Positions 7,914 through 16,818 of a stretch of 64,000 bases of DNA are shown here, piece after piece. Both the position numbers and the translations under genes were made by a program. Position 1 is the stretch's first letter. Every line of letters starts with the position of its first letter. Origin of the DNA: Oryzisolibacter sp. LB2S (GTDB lineage: Bacteria; Pseudomonadota; Gammaproteobacteria; Burkholderiales; Burkholderiaceae_C); NCBI RefSeq assembly GCF_040732315.1, contig NZ_CP160388.1, forward strand, positions 466,001 through 530,000, read 5' to 3'. The notes beneath the pieces are model-generated. The model was not told the origin of the DNA and did not search any database. It saw only the letters and a program-made list of their open reading frames with translations.

Positions 7914-9308
7914 TCAGCCCGCAAACACCCCCAGGCCCGTGAGCATGACGAGCAGGATCAGCACCGGCGTGACCCAGCGCAGCAGCAGGCACAGCACGCG
8001 CGCCAGGCCCTGGTTGCCGAGCGTGCCCTGGTTGGACAGCTGGGCGGCGAACGCGCGCTCGCCCCAGGCCCAGCCGACGAAGAGCGCGATGGCGATGCCG
8101 CCCGCGGGCATGAGCAGGTTGGACGAGACGAAGTCCGCCCAGTCGAACAGCGTGCGCCCGCCGGGGCGCACATGGGCCAGCGTGCTCTGGCTCAGGGCGC
8201 AGCCCGCGCCCGGCAGCATCAGCACGAACAGCGTGAGCAGCGTGGCCCGCGGCCGCGTCAGGCCCCAGCGCTCGTGCAGGATGGCGACCGGCACCTCCAT
8301 GATGGACAGCATGGCGCCAGTGGCGGCGATGGCCGTGAGGATGAAGAAGGCCGCGAGCAGCACCTGCCCGCCAGGCATCTGCGCGAACACCGCGGGAATG
8401 GTGATGAATACCAGCGAGGGCCCGGCCGACGGCGCGAAGCCAAAGCTGAACACCGCCGGAAAGATGGCCATGCCCGCGAGCAGCGACACCGACAGGTCGG
8501 CCAGCATGACGCGCACGGCCGTGGCGGGGATGTTCTGTCCGGGCGTGAAGTAGCTGCCGTAGGTCATCATCGTGCCCATGCCGATGGAGAGCTTGAAGAA
8601 CGCCAGGCCCATGGCCGTGAGCACCACGGCGGGCGTGATCCTGTGCCATTCGGGCGCGAACAGAAAGGACAGCGCCTCGGCCCGGCCCGGCAGCGTCAGG
8701 CTGTAGCCGCACAGCAGCACCAGCAGCAGGAACAACAGCGGCATGAGCCTCTTGGTCACGGCCTCGATGCCCTTGGTGACGCCCAGCAGCAGAATGCCGC
8801 CGATCAGGCCCAGCACCACCCACTGCCAGACGAGCGACTGCACCGGGTCGCGCACCAGGGCGTCGAAGCTGGCCTGCGTCTGCACCGGGTCGCTCGACAG
8901 CAGGCGGCCCGCGACCGCCTTGGCCACGTAGGCGAAGACCCAGGCCACGACCTCGGAGTAGAACGACAGGATCAGAAAGGCCGCCGCCATGCCGGCCGCG
9001 CCGATCAGCCACCAGGGCGCGCCCCGGGGCGCGAGCTGGCGCAGCGCCGAGATGGGGTTGGCGCGCGCCTGGCGGCCGATGGCGATCTCGGCAATCATGA
9101 GCGGCAGGCCGATGAGCAGCGTGGAGAGCAGGTAGATCAGCAGAAAGCCTGCGCCGCCGTTGGCCCCGGTGAGCGAGGGGAACTTCCAGATATTGCCCAG
9201 ACCCACGGCCGAGCCCAGCGTGGCGGCCAGAACGCCCAGGCCGGAGGAAAAACCGCCGCGCGTGCCGGCAGCGGCGGAGGTCGCGTGGTGAGAGCCTTGT
9301 TTGCTCAT
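7914..9308 (-). CDS. Sodium-dependent transporter, NSS/SNF family
   Basis: A 464-residue inner-membrane protein with about eleven to twelve hydrophobic helices. The first helix carries the family signature LGSAVGLGNIWKFP, which shapes the sodium sites in LeuT-like transporters, followed by NGGAGFLLIYL. Family members import amino acids, tryptophan or related small amines with sodium; substrate cannot be assigned. No Shine-Dalgarno sequence precedes the ATG: a repeat-derived stretch (GCAGCTATCAAATT) directly abuts it. A GATAAT hexamer (9362-9367, minus strand) inside the palindrome CCGATTATCGG is a possible -10. Nothing in the neighbourhood names the substrate. Confidence 0.88.
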   Translation of the reverse strand: MSKQGSHHATSAAAGTRGGFSSGLGVLAATLGSAVGLGNIWKFPSLTGANGGAGFLLIYLLSTLLIGLPLMIAEIAIGRQARANPISALRQLAPRGAPWWLIGAAGMAAAFLILSFYSEVVAWVFAYVAKAVAGRLLSSDPVQTQASFDALVRDPVQSLVWQWVVLGLIGGILLLGVTKGIEAVTKRLMPLLFLLLVLLCGYSLTLPGRAEALSFLFAPEWHRITPAVVLTAMGLAFFKLSIGMGTMMTYGSYFTPGQNIPATAVRVMLADLSVSLLAGMAIFPAVFSFGFAPSAGPSLVFITIPAVFAQMPGGQVLLAAFFILTAIAATGAMLSIMEVPVAILHERWGLTRPRATLLTLFVLMLPGAGCALSQSTLAHVRPGGRTLFDWADFVSSNLLMPAGGIAIALFVGWAWGERAFAAQLSNQGTLGNQGLARVLCLLLRWVTPVLILLVMLTGLGVFAG

Positions 9309-9335
9309 AATTTGATAGCTGCTTGCGCTTTGTGG
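9305..9335 (-). repeat. Dispersed repeat, partial copy at transporter start
   Basis: On the minus strand, GCGCAAGCAGCTATCAAATT is the right half of the dispersed repeat found elsewhere in the window. It runs directly into the ATG of the sodium-dependent transporter and so forms its translation start region. Confidence 0.5.
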
Positions 9336-9404
9336 GCGGGCGCAGCGGGCAAATAAGGCCGATTATCGGGCAAGGGAGGCGCGCTCGCAGCCTCTCGCAG
9401 CCCT

Positions 9405-10601
9405 TCAGTCTCTGAGCTCGGACAGCACGCGCAGCAGGGCGCGGTTCACGTCCTCGATCGCCATCTCGTGCGCCTCGCAGAGCTGGTCGATGCGTGCGGC
9501 GTCGTCGAGCTCCAGCGCGCAGGCCAGCTCCAGGCTGGGGGCATAGGCGCCGGTGCGCAGCACGCTGGCGTTGAAGATGCGCTCGGACAGCGGCAGGCGG
9601 CGCAACAGGGTGCTCAGGGGCTCGTGCAGCAGCTCGTCGAGCTGCGACAGCAGGCCGCACAGGTAGACCTCGCCGCGCAGCTCGGTGCTCGATCCCGGCT
9701 GCAGCAGCTGCTCGGTCAGGCGCGCGCGCAGCACCATGGCCGTGCGTATGGGGCGCAGGTCGGGCTCGGTGGCGGCGTGCGGCAGCAGCTCCATGAGCCA
9801 GCGCGAGAGCGAGCCATAGCCCATCATGACCAGGCCGCGGCGCAGCGAGTTCACGCCCGTGCGCAGGCCCATGGCCGCGGAGTTGGTGTAGGTGAGGAAG
9901 CGGTAGGCCAGCAGCGGGTCCTCGCCCAGGATGTGCTCCAGGCGGTCTATGGACTGGTCTGCGTCTATGGCCTTGAGCAGCTTGTGCACCACCTCGTGTG
10001 CGGGCGCGAGCGGCTGCAGGCGCAGGTCGTGGAGCACATCCTCCATGGGCCAGCCGGCGACGGCCAGCGCGCCGCCCCTGTCCAGACACAGCGTGAGCAG
10101 GGCGCGGCTTGCGACATGCTCGTACATCTGCCCGGCGATCAACGGGCTGGTCTGCCCCGCGGTCGCCGCGGCCGTGAGGGCCTGCAGCGCGTCCTGGCCC
10201 GACAGCTGCAGCAGGCTGTTGTCGAACAGCCGCGCCGTGTCCGCGTCGGGCAGGCTGTGATACGGGCCGCGCCAGACCAGGCGCAGGCCGCGGCCATGTG
10301 CCTTCTCGGCGGCCTCGCGGATGGCGGGCTGGGCCAGCGCGTCGCGCGGCACCTCAATCCATGGCGCGCCGCGTGGCGCGTGCTGCAGCAGGTCCAGCAG
10401 CAGCCGGTGCGAGCGCGGCGACAGCAGCAGCGGGGGCGAGCCGGCGCTCCAGAGTTCCTGCACGGTGCGCAGCAGGTGCGCGGCATCGACCTGCCTCGTA
10501 CCCTGGCCATGGATGTACAACTGCACGCCGGCCAGCTTGCGCGCGGCGTTCCACAGGGGCCGGTAGCCCAGCACCAGGCTGCCTAGAACGGATTGGACCA
10601 T
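9405..10601 (-). CDS. EAL-like/HDOD two-domain signalling protein (YuxH-type)
   Basis: A 398-residue cytoplasmic protein. Residues about 1-195 resemble an EAL phosphodiesterase fold (the VLGYRPLWN and TARLFDNSLLQL segments), but the catalytic EAL/ELTE metal ligands are not seen, so it is probably not active on c-di-GMP. Residues about 200-385 are an HDOD domain (DQSIDRLEHILGEDPLLAYRFLTYTNSAAMG, then the helix pattern SLRRGLVMMGYGSLSRWL). The protein lies 58 bases after flgL on the same strand, at the end of the flg operon. HDOD proteins often link nucleotide signalling to motility, and the context supports that role here; function is inferred. Confidence 0.8.
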   Translation of the reverse strand: MVQSVLGSLVLGYRPLWNAARKLAGVQLYIHGQGTRQVDAAHLLRTVQELWSAGSPPLLLSPRSHRLLLDLLQHAPRGAPWIEVPRDALAQPAIREAAEKAHGRGLRLVWRGPYHSLPDADTARLFDNSLLQLSGQDALQALTAAATAGQTSPLIAGQMYEHVASRALLTLCLDRGGALAVAGWPMEDVLHDLRLQPLAPAHEVVHKLLKAIDADQSIDRLEHILGEDPLLAYRFLTYTNSAAMGLRTGVNSLRRGLVMMGYGSLSRWLMELLPHAATEPDLRPIRTAMVLRARLTEQLLQPGSSTELRGEVYLCGLLSQLDELLHEPLSTLLRRLPLSERIFNASVLRTGAYAPSLELACALELDDAARIDQLCEAHEMAIEDVNRALLRVLSELRD

Positions 10602-10659
10602 GGGACGGATTCAGACAGGACGATGAAGGTGGGCATTGTCACGCCGGTGTGGCGGCGGC

Positions 10660-11913
10660 CTATCCGTTGATGTAATTGAACAGCGACAGGCGCTGCACCT
10701 GGGCATAGGACTTGAGCGCGGCCTCGTAGCCCACGCTGGCGTTCTGGAAGTCCGAGATGCCCTGCATCATGTCCAGGTCCTCGGCGCGCGAGCGATCGGC
10801 CTCGAGCTGGATGCTGCGGTTCGTCTGGTCGCCCGTGATGCGGTCGGCGCGGTTGAGCAGTTCGCCGGCGTAGCCGCGTATGTTGTGCAGCTTCTCCATG
10901 CCGGCGTCGATGCTGGCCAGTGCCTGACTCACGGCCTGGGCGGCGGCGCTGCTGTCTGTCGCGCCCCCTATGTTCTGGATGGCGCTGTCGATGCTGCTCA
11001 TCAGGCTGGAGCTGGGTTTGAGCGCGATGGCGTCGCCTGCCGCCGGTGTGCCGTTCACGGTGAAGGTCAGGCCGGGCACGCCGGTGACGGCGATGGTGCC
11101 GCCCTTGTCCGGCGCGAAGTCGGGCGCCGTGATGGGGGCGGACGTGACGCCCGTCGTGGTGTTGGTGATGGTGTAGGTGGCAGAGAGGGTGCCTGCCGTG
11201 GCACCCGGTCCCACGGCGGTGAAGTCGATGCGGTAGCCATCGCCCGTGATCTGGGTCGGATCCGACGGCGAAATGGCCGATGTTCTGAGGCTGCTGCCGG
11301 TCGTGCCGGCGCTCACGGTGGCCTCGTACACGCCGTCGCGCCGGGGGTCGAACATCAGGGCCGCGTGCCCATCGAGCGTGGTGGTGATGGAGGTGCCGCT
11401 GCTGCTGCCCTGGCCGGGCAGGCCATCGAAAATGTAGTCGGGGGCGGCACTCAATGGGCCGGTAAATGGCGTGAGCGCGCTGCCCAGGGCGCCGAGCAGC
11501 GGTATGCCATTGGTGTCCTTGCGGTTGATCACCTCGGACAGCTGCTCGCGCAGGCTCTGGATCTGGTTGGCGTAGGTCTTGCGGTCTTCGGGTTTGAGGG
11601 CGCCGCCGCCCGCGGCCACGACGAGCTGGCGAATCTCCTGCACCAGACCCACGGCATCGCCCAGCGTCGATTCGGCCTGGGCGATGGCGTTGCGCTGCAC
11701 CTCCAGCGCGCGCTGCTCCGTCTGTATGCGGCTGATGCGCGTGAGCGCGCGCTCGGCCTGCGCGGCGGCCACGGGGTCGTCGCTGGGCCGCACCACGCGC
11801 TTGCCCGAGGTCAGGTTCTCCTGCAAATCCACCAGGCTTTTTTGCCGCGCGGCCAGGTTTCGCAGCGTGCTGTCGTACATGTTGGCGGTGCTGACGCGGT
11901 AGAAGTTTGTCAT
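10660..11913 (-). CDS. flgL: Flagellar hook-filament junction protein FlgL (HAP3)
   Basis: A 417-residue secreted junction protein that sits between hook and filament. The N-terminal helices (RVSTANMYDSTLRNLAARQKSLVDLQENLTSGKRV) and the C-terminal DLDMMQGISDFQNASVGYEAALKSYAQVQRLSLFNYI helix are the conserved coiled-coil ends shared with flagellin; the centre is a variable beta domain. No signal peptide is expected because export uses the flagellar type III apparatus. It starts 1 base after the flgK stop and is the last flg gene of the operon. Confidence 0.96.
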   Translation of the reverse strand: MTNFYRVSTANMYDSTLRNLAARQKSLVDLQENLTSGKRVVRPSDDPVAAAQAERALTRISRIQTEQRALEVQRNAIAQAESTLGDAVGLVQEIRQLVVAAGGGALKPEDRKTYANQIQSLREQLSEVINRKDTNGIPLLGALGSALTPFTGPLSAAPDYIFDGLPGQGSSSGTSITTTLDGHAALMFDPRRDGVYEATVSAGTTGSSLRTSAISPSDPTQITGDGYRIDFTAVGPGATAGTLSATYTITNTTTGVTSAPITAPDFAPDKGGTIAVTGVPGLTFTVNGTPAAGDAIALKPSSSLMSSIDSAIQNIGGATDSSAAAQAVSQALASIDAGMEKLHNIRGYAGELLNRADRITGDQTNRSIQLEADRSRAEDLDMMQGISDFQNASVGYEAALKSYAQVQRLSLFNYING

Positions 11914-11914
11914 C

Positions 11915-13894
11915 TCATCGGCCCATGGTCTGGATCAGGTTGTCGAAGATGTTCTGTGCGATCTGCAGCACCTTTGCCGAGGCCTGGTAGGCCTGCTGGT
12001 ACTGGATCAGCTTGGCGGCCTCCTCGTCCAGGTTCACGCCCGAGACCGCCGTGCGGCTGGCCTCCAGGTTGCTGGCAATGGATTCCGAGAGATTGGCCGC
12101 GTACTGCGCGCTTTGCGTGCGCGTGCCCACCTGGGCCATGAGGCCGGCGTAGCCATCGGCCAGCGTGGACTCGTCGAACATCTTCACGTCGCGCAGCGCC
12201 ATCAGGGCGCTGGCGTTGCCGGCGTTGCGGGTGTAGATGCCGCCGTGTAGCGGGTCCAGGGCGTTGCCCACGGTCACGGTGTCACCGGCATTGGGGTTGC
12301 CCTGCAGGGTGATCTGCCAGCCGTCGATGTTGATGGCCTGGCCCGAGGTATAGGAATAGACCGGAGGGGGGCCGACGGTGATGGGGGTGAGTGGCGTCGG
12401 CGGTGTGGTGGCGATGTCCATCGGCGTGCCGCCATTGGTGATGGTGAAGCCGCCTGTGCCATTGAATGTCAGGGTCGCAGGGGTTCCGGCGGCTGGGAGC
12501 GTCAGAGCCGGGATGCCCGTGGCCTTCAGGCTCGCGAGCTGCAGCGTGCCGCCGTTGGACGTGCCCATGGCCGCGTTCACGGGGTTGGCAGCGGCCAGCT
12601 CGCGCGGCGAGTACACCAGGGACTGCATGGTGGCGGCGGCGCCAGTGAACGGCTTGAACAGAATGCTTTCGCCGGCAGCCCCTCCCGCAGGAAGGTGGAA
12701 CGTCAGCCCGTCGACGGTGAGCTGAGCCGGGTAGGTGGTGCCGGTGAACGAGGTGGCCTGGTTGTCCGACAGACGAACGACCATCGGGTCGCCGCTGGGG
12801 GTGAATCGCACCTCATAGTCCGAAGCGGCGAACCGTGTGGGATCGCTGTACGACACCGTGCTGCCGACGGCCGTCAGGCTCTTGGTGTAGCCGGGGCTGC
12901 TGGCGGGTACGGTGAACAGGTCGCCCCCGGTGTTTCCATCGAGCGTCAGGCCCAGGCGATTCTGGGCGTTCATGCTCATGCCAATGGCCAGCGCCATGCG
13001 CCCGAGCAGGTTGCGCCCCTCGGTCAGGCCGTTGTTGGCAAAGCGCAGCAGGCCCGCCACCTCGCCACCGCCGAGCGTGCCGTCCTCCATCTCCACGGGC
13101 GCCGCGCCCTGGCGGTTGAAGAACAGTCGCATCTGGCCGCTGCCCGGGAACTGCGTTGACTCGCCCACCGACACCTCGCTGGCCGCGCTGCCCAGCACCA
13201 GCGCCTGGCTGCCGCCGATGAACACGCCCACGGTGCCGTCGTCGGCAGGGATCTGCGTGGTCTGTATGTACTGGTTGAGCTCGCGGATCAGCTGGTCGCG
13301 CCGGTCCAGCAGGTCGTTGGGCGACTGGCCGTTGCCCTTGACGCGCGCGATCTGCTCGTTGGCCTCGGCAATGCTCTTGGCCAGCTGGTTGATGCGCGTC
13401 GCGTCGTTGTTCAGCTGCTCGGTGACCGAATATGCGATCTCCTGCAACTGTTCGGCGCTGCCGCGCATGCGCGATGCCATTTCGTCCATGCGCGTGAGCG
13501 TGACGGTGCGCGCCGTGATGTCGTTGGGCGAGGCGACGACGTCGGCCAGCGAGTTGAGCATGTCGGTGATGGCCGCGCCCAGGCCACTGGTGCCGCCCTT
13601 GAATACGTCCTGCAGCTGCGCCAGACGCTCGGCGCGCACCGTGTCGCCGGCCTGCACGGCCTGGGCGGCCGCGGCCTGGCGCGTGAGCAGCTCGTTGTGG
13701 TTGCGCAGGATGGTGGCCACCTGCACGCCGTTGCCGATGTAGCCGCCGCCGCTGAATTGGCCCTGCACGGTCTGCATGGACACGCTCTGGCGCGAATAGC
13801 CTGCCGTGCTGACGTTGGCGATGTTGTGCCCTGTGGTCTGCAGGGCGACCTGGTTGGCGAGGAGGGCGCGGGCGCCGACGTTGAGCAGGCTCAT
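11915..13894 (-). CDS. flgK: Flagellar hook-filament junction protein FlgK (HAP1)
   Basis: A 659-residue hook-associated protein, exported and placed next to the hook. The start MSLLNVGARALLANQVALQTTGHNIANVSTAGYSRQ-like segment is the conserved HAP1 N-terminus with the ANV..GYSR rod/hook motif, and the end (VNLDEEAAKLIQYQQAYQASAKVLQIAQNIFDNLIQTM) is the matching C-terminal helix. The middle (about 330-560) is a variable domain with beta-rich, Gly/Thr-rich sequence, which makes it longer than the enteric protein of about 550 residues. It sits between flgJ (17-base gap) and flgL in the flg operon. Confidence 0.96.
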   Translation of the reverse strand: MSLLNVGARALLANQVALQTTGHNIANVSTAGYSRQSVSMQTVQGQFSGGGYIGNGVQVATILRNHNELLTRQAAAAQAVQAGDTVRAERLAQLQDVFKGGTSGLGAAITDMLNSLADVVASPNDITARTVTLTRMDEMASRMRGSAEQLQEIAYSVTEQLNNDATRINQLAKSIAEANEQIARVKGNGQSPNDLLDRRDQLIRELNQYIQTTQIPADDGTVGVFIGGSQALVLGSAASEVSVGESTQFPGSGQMRLFFNRQGAAPVEMEDGTLGGGEVAGLLRFANNGLTEGRNLLGRMALAIGMSMNAQNRLGLTLDGNTGGDLFTVPASSPGYTKSLTAVGSTVSYSDPTRFAASDYEVRFTPSGDPMVVRLSDNQATSFTGTTYPAQLTVDGLTFHLPAGGAAGESILFKPFTGAAATMQSLVYSPRELAAANPVNAAMGTSNGGTLQLASLKATGIPALTLPAAGTPATLTFNGTGGFTITNGGTPMDIATTPPTPLTPITVGPPPVYSYTSGQAINIDGWQITLQGNPNAGDTVTVGNALDPLHGGIYTRNAGNASALMALRDVKMFDESTLADGYAGLMAQVGTRTQSAQYAANLSESIASNLEASRTAVSGVNLDEEAAKLIQYQQAYQASAKVLQIAQNIFDNLIQTMGR

Positions 13895-13911
13895 GGTTCA
13901 GTGTCTCTTCA

Positions 13912-14838
13912 TCAGGTACGTGTGCCCTGGGCCTGCGCCAGCAGCGGCGAGCGCGCCACGCCCAGCGTGCTCTGGATGGCGCGGCTGAGCTTGCTGGCGT
14001 ACTGCGGGTCGGTGGCGTAGCCGGCCTTTTGCAGCGCCGCCGCGTAGGCCTGGGCCGAGTGGGTCTGGGTGCGCGCCTTCTCGTAGCGCGGGTTCTCGTT
14101 GATCAGTCTTGCGTAGTCGCGAAACGATTCCTCGTAGGAGTCGTAGGCGCGGAATCTGGCCACCGTCTTGCGCGGTTGGCCGTTCACGTACTCGGTGGTT
14201 GTGACCTCGGCCACCTTGCCGGTCCAGCCCTTGCCGGCCTTGATGCCGAACAGGTTGAAGGAGTTGCTGCCGTCCCTGGTGCGGATCTCGCTCCTGCCCC
14301 AGCCGGTCTCGTGGCCGGCCTGGCCGAGCATGAAGCTCGCCGGGATGCCGCTGTCCTGCGCGACGCGCGTGGCGGCCGCATGGTGGTGCTGCACGAAGTC
14401 CTCGCGCCCCTTGGGGCCGCGCGCGCGCGGGTTGTCCACGGGGCTGCTCTTGCGCAGGGTACTGTCCAGGCTCAGCGTGGAGCCTGGCAACAGCGTGGTC
14501 TCGCCACCGCCGAGTTGCCTGGACAGCTGGCGCTGTATGGCCTCGGACAGCCCGCCGGGCAGGCCGGACATCTGCACCGACAGCTGCTGGTCGAACAGAT
14601 CGCCCGCCAGATTGCCCTCGGCGCTGTCGAGCAGGCCGGACTTGGCCGTGGCCTCGCGCATGCTCTTGATGAGCTCGCGCATGAACAGGGACTCGAGCTG
14701 CTTGGCTGCCTCGCGGGTGGCGTCGGCCTGGGTCTCGCCGTTGCCGGCCTGCAGCTTGAGCGCGTTGAGCGCGCGCCCGTCCACGGCCAGCGACTGGCGC
14801 GCGTTCGCGGCGTGCGTGAGGGTGGGAGAGAAGGCCAT
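13912..14838 (-). CDS. flgJ: Flagellar rod-cap protein and peptidoglycan hydrolase FlgJ
   Basis: A 308-residue two-domain protein. Residues about 40-110 are the rod-cap domain (AAKQLESLFMRELIKSMREA, GLSEAIQRQLS). Residues about 145-300 are a glucosaminidase-type muramidase domain with GIPASFMLGQAGHETGWGR; E177 in HETGWG is the expected catalytic acid, followed by SFNLFGIKAG and the YDSYEESFRDYARLI helix. It is exported to the periplasm, where it caps the growing rod and opens the murein layer. The ATG overlaps the flgI stop codon, so the two are translationally coupled. Confidence 0.96.
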   Translation of the reverse strand: MAFSPTLTHAANARQSLAVDGRALNALKLQAGNGETQADATREAAKQLESLFMRELIKSMREATAKSGLLDSAEGNLAGDLFDQQLSVQMSGLPGGLSEAIQRQLSRQLGGGETTLLPGSTLSLDSTLRKSSPVDNPRARGPKGREDFVQHHHAAATRVAQDSGIPASFMLGQAGHETGWGRSEIRTRDGSNSFNLFGIKAGKGWTGKVAEVTTTEYVNGQPRKTVARFRAYDSYEESFRDYARLINENPRYEKARTQTHSAQAYAAALQKAGYATDPQYASKLSRAIQSTLGVARSPLLAQAQGTRT

Positions 14839-15983
14839 CAGATCACCTCCAGCTCGGCATTGAGCGCGCCCGCGGCCTTGATGGCCTGCAGGATGGCGAG
14901 CAGGTCCTGCGGCGTGGCGCCCAGGGTGTTGAGCGCGCGCACCACGTCGGCAAGCTGTGGCGATGCCGGCACCTGCATCACCTTGCCGCCGTCCTGCCTG
15001 AGCTGGATGTCGCTCTTCTGCGCCACCACGGTCTGGCCCTGCGACAGCGGCGCGGGCTGGCTGATCACGGGCGTGCTGCTGATGGTGATGGACAGGTTGC
15101 CATGGGCGATGGCGCAGGGGCCGAGCGTCACGGCCTGGTTGAGCACGATGGAGCCGGTGCGCGCGTTGATCACCACCTTGGCGGCGGGTGTGGAGTCGGG
15201 CAGCTGCAGCTCCTCGAGCTCGGCGATGAAGTTCACGCGCGCACCCGGGTTCTGCGGCGCGCGCACCTGCACCGAGCGGCCGTCGAGCGCCATGGCCGTG
15301 CCCGCGCCCAGGCGCATGTTGATGACGCTGGCGACCTTGCGCGCGGTCTGGAAGTCCGAGGCGTTCAGGCCCAGGGTGATGGTCTCGCCGTCGTGCAGCG
15401 GTGTGGGCACGGTGCGTTCGACCAGGGCGCCCGCGGGGATGCGGCCCGCACTCAGGTGGTTCACCTGCACCTTGCTGCCGCCGGCCGAAGCGCCGGCGCC
15501 GCCGACCACGAGGTTGCCCTGGGCCAGGGCGTAGATCTCGCCGTCGGCGCCGCGCAGCGGCGTGGCGATCAGCGTGCCCCCGCGCAGCGACTTGGCATTG
15601 CCCATGGAGGCCACGCTCACGTCAATCGTCTGGCCGGGCTGGGCAAATGCGGGCAGCTCGGCCGTCACGATCACGGTGGCCACGTTCTTGAGCTGCGGCG
15701 CCGTGGCGCCCGCGGGCAGGCTGATGCCGGCCTGCTGCAGGTAGTTCTGCATGGCCTGGGTGGTGATCGGCATCTGCGTGGTCTGGTCGCCCGTGCCGTC
15801 GAGCCCCACCACCAGGCCATAGCCCGTGAGCTGGTTGCTGCGCACGCCCTGCACGGCGGCCACCTCCTTGATGCGCAGCGCGTGCGCTGGTAGTGCCGCG
15901 GCCAGCGCCAGCAGCCCGAACGCCGCAAGCTGCCGCAGCGCGCGGACGGCGGCCGATGAGGGGAGCGGGACAAAGGTGGTCAT
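14838..15983 (-). CDS. flgI: Flagellar P-ring protein FlgI
   Basis: A 381-residue periplasmic P-ring subunit that forms the bushing of the rod in the peptidoglycan layer. Residues about 1-36 are a Sec signal peptide (basic start, LAAFGLLALAAALPAHA, cleavage after AHA). The mature protein begins with LRIKEVAAVQGVRSNQLTGYGLVVGLDGTGD, the strongly conserved FlgI opening, and ends with the helix DLLAILQAIKAAGALNAELEVI. The end overlaps the start of flgJ by one base. Between flgI and flgH lie 140 bases holding a hairpin repeat copy, the largest gap in the operon. Confidence 0.97.
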   Translation of the reverse strand: MTTFVPLPSSAAVRALRQLAAFGLLALAAALPAHALRIKEVAAVQGVRSNQLTGYGLVVGLDGTGDQTTQMPITTQAMQNYLQQAGISLPAGATAPQLKNVATVIVTAELPAFAQPGQTIDVSVASMGNAKSLRGGTLIATPLRGADGEIYALAQGNLVVGGAGASAGGSKVQVNHLSAGRIPAGALVERTVPTPLHDGETITLGLNASDFQTARKVASVINMRLGAGTAMALDGRSVQVRAPQNPGARVNFIAELEELQLPDSTPAAKVVINARTGSIVLNQAVTLGPCAIAHGNLSITISSTPVISQPAPLSQGQTVVAQKSDIQLRQDGGKVMQVPASPQLADVVRALNTLGATPQDLLAILQAIKAAGALNAELEVI

Positions 15984-16074
15984 GGCGATGATTGTGGGCT
16001 GCCATGTGCCGCGCGAAGCATCAAAAAGACGCGAGAAATGCCGCCTTTTTGCGCAACACGGATTTCAATGAAAA

Positions 16075-16117
16075 CGGCCTCAAGCGCTTTGCTGTAAAGC
16101 GCTGGAAGCTATTAAAG
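16075..16117 (+). repeat. Dispersed repeat with perfect 8-bp hairpin between flgH and flgI
   Basis: GGCCTCAAGCGCTTT, five loop bases, then AAAGCGCTGGAAGCTATTAAAG. AGCGCTTT (16083-16090) and AAAGCGCT (16096-16103) pair perfectly. It is the best-preserved copy, with 42.05 kb, of the family in this window and would be transcribed within the flg operon, where it could act as a partial terminator or an mRNA-stabilising hairpin. Confidence 0.65.
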
Positions 16118-16123
16118 TGATAG

Positions 16124-16807
16124 TCAGAAAGGGGCGACGGAATTGAAGGCGCGCGACAGCCAGCCCATGGCCTGGGCCTCGCTCTGCGCGCCGCGCCCGC
16201 GCGACTGCAGGCGCGCATTGGCCACCTGGGTGGAGGCCACCACGCTGCCCGGCTGCAGCGAGCGCGGGTCCACCGTGCCCGAGAAGCGCAGCACGTCCAC
16301 GTTCTCGTTCACGCCGATCTGTTTCTCGCCCGCCACCACCAGGTGGCCGTTGGGCAGCACCTCGATGACGGTGGTCGAGATCGAGCCGGTGAAGGTGTTG
16401 CTGCTCTCCGTGCCGCCCTTGCCGGAGAACTCGTTGGCGCTGGTCGCGCCCAGGTCCAGCTTGCCCAGCTTGCTCGCGCCGACGAACGGAAAGGCCGAGA
16501 TGCCTGCCGATGTCTTGGAGCTGCGGTCGATGCTGGAGCTGGAGTTCTGCTTGGCCGTGACCTTCTCCACGATCTGTATGGTGACGATGTCGCCCACCAG
16601 ACGCGCGCGCCGGTCCTCGAAGGCCGGGCGGTAGCTCGCGGCGTGGAACAGGCTGCCCGTGGCCGGCCCCGTGGGGCGCGGCGTGGCGGCCACGGGCGGC
16701 GCCGCCGTGGGCAGCAGGTCCACGGGCGGCGGTGGGTTCAGGCTGGCGCAGCCCGCGGCCAGCAGGGCCAGGGCGGCGGGGGCGATCAGGCGCAAGGAGG
16801 CGGTCAT
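16124..16807 (-). CDS. flgH: Flagellar L-ring lipoprotein FlgH
   Basis: A 227-residue outer-membrane L-ring subunit. The N-terminus is a lipoprotein signal with lipobox LAAGC at 16-20, so C20 is the predicted lipidation site, followed by a Pro-rich stretch. Conserved body segments are SLFHAASYRPAFEDRRARLVGDIVTIQIVEK and LPNGHLVVAGEKQIGVNENVDVLRFSGTVDPRSL. It starts 11 bases after the flgG stop. The size and layout match the family (about 230 residues). Confidence 0.96.
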   Translation of the reverse strand: MTASLRLIAPAALALLAAGCASLNPPPPVDLLPTAAPPVAATPRPTGPATGSLFHAASYRPAFEDRRARLVGDIVTIQIVEKVTAKQNSSSSIDRSSKTSAGISAFPFVGASKLGKLDLGATSANEFSGKGGTESSNTFTGSISTTVIEVLPNGHLVVAGEKQIGVNENVDVLRFSGTVDPRSLQPGSVVASTQVANARLQSRGRGAQSEAQAMGWLSRAFNSVAPF

Positions 16808-16818
16808 GGCGCTTGCCC

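Noticed and set aside
6805..10089. A very long open frame (about 1,094 codons) on the minus strand
   Set aside because: Only its last 330 codons are a protein (nitronate monooxygenase, starting at 7794). The rest runs in another frame through the sodium-dependent transporter and HDOD genes and is open because of the high GC content.
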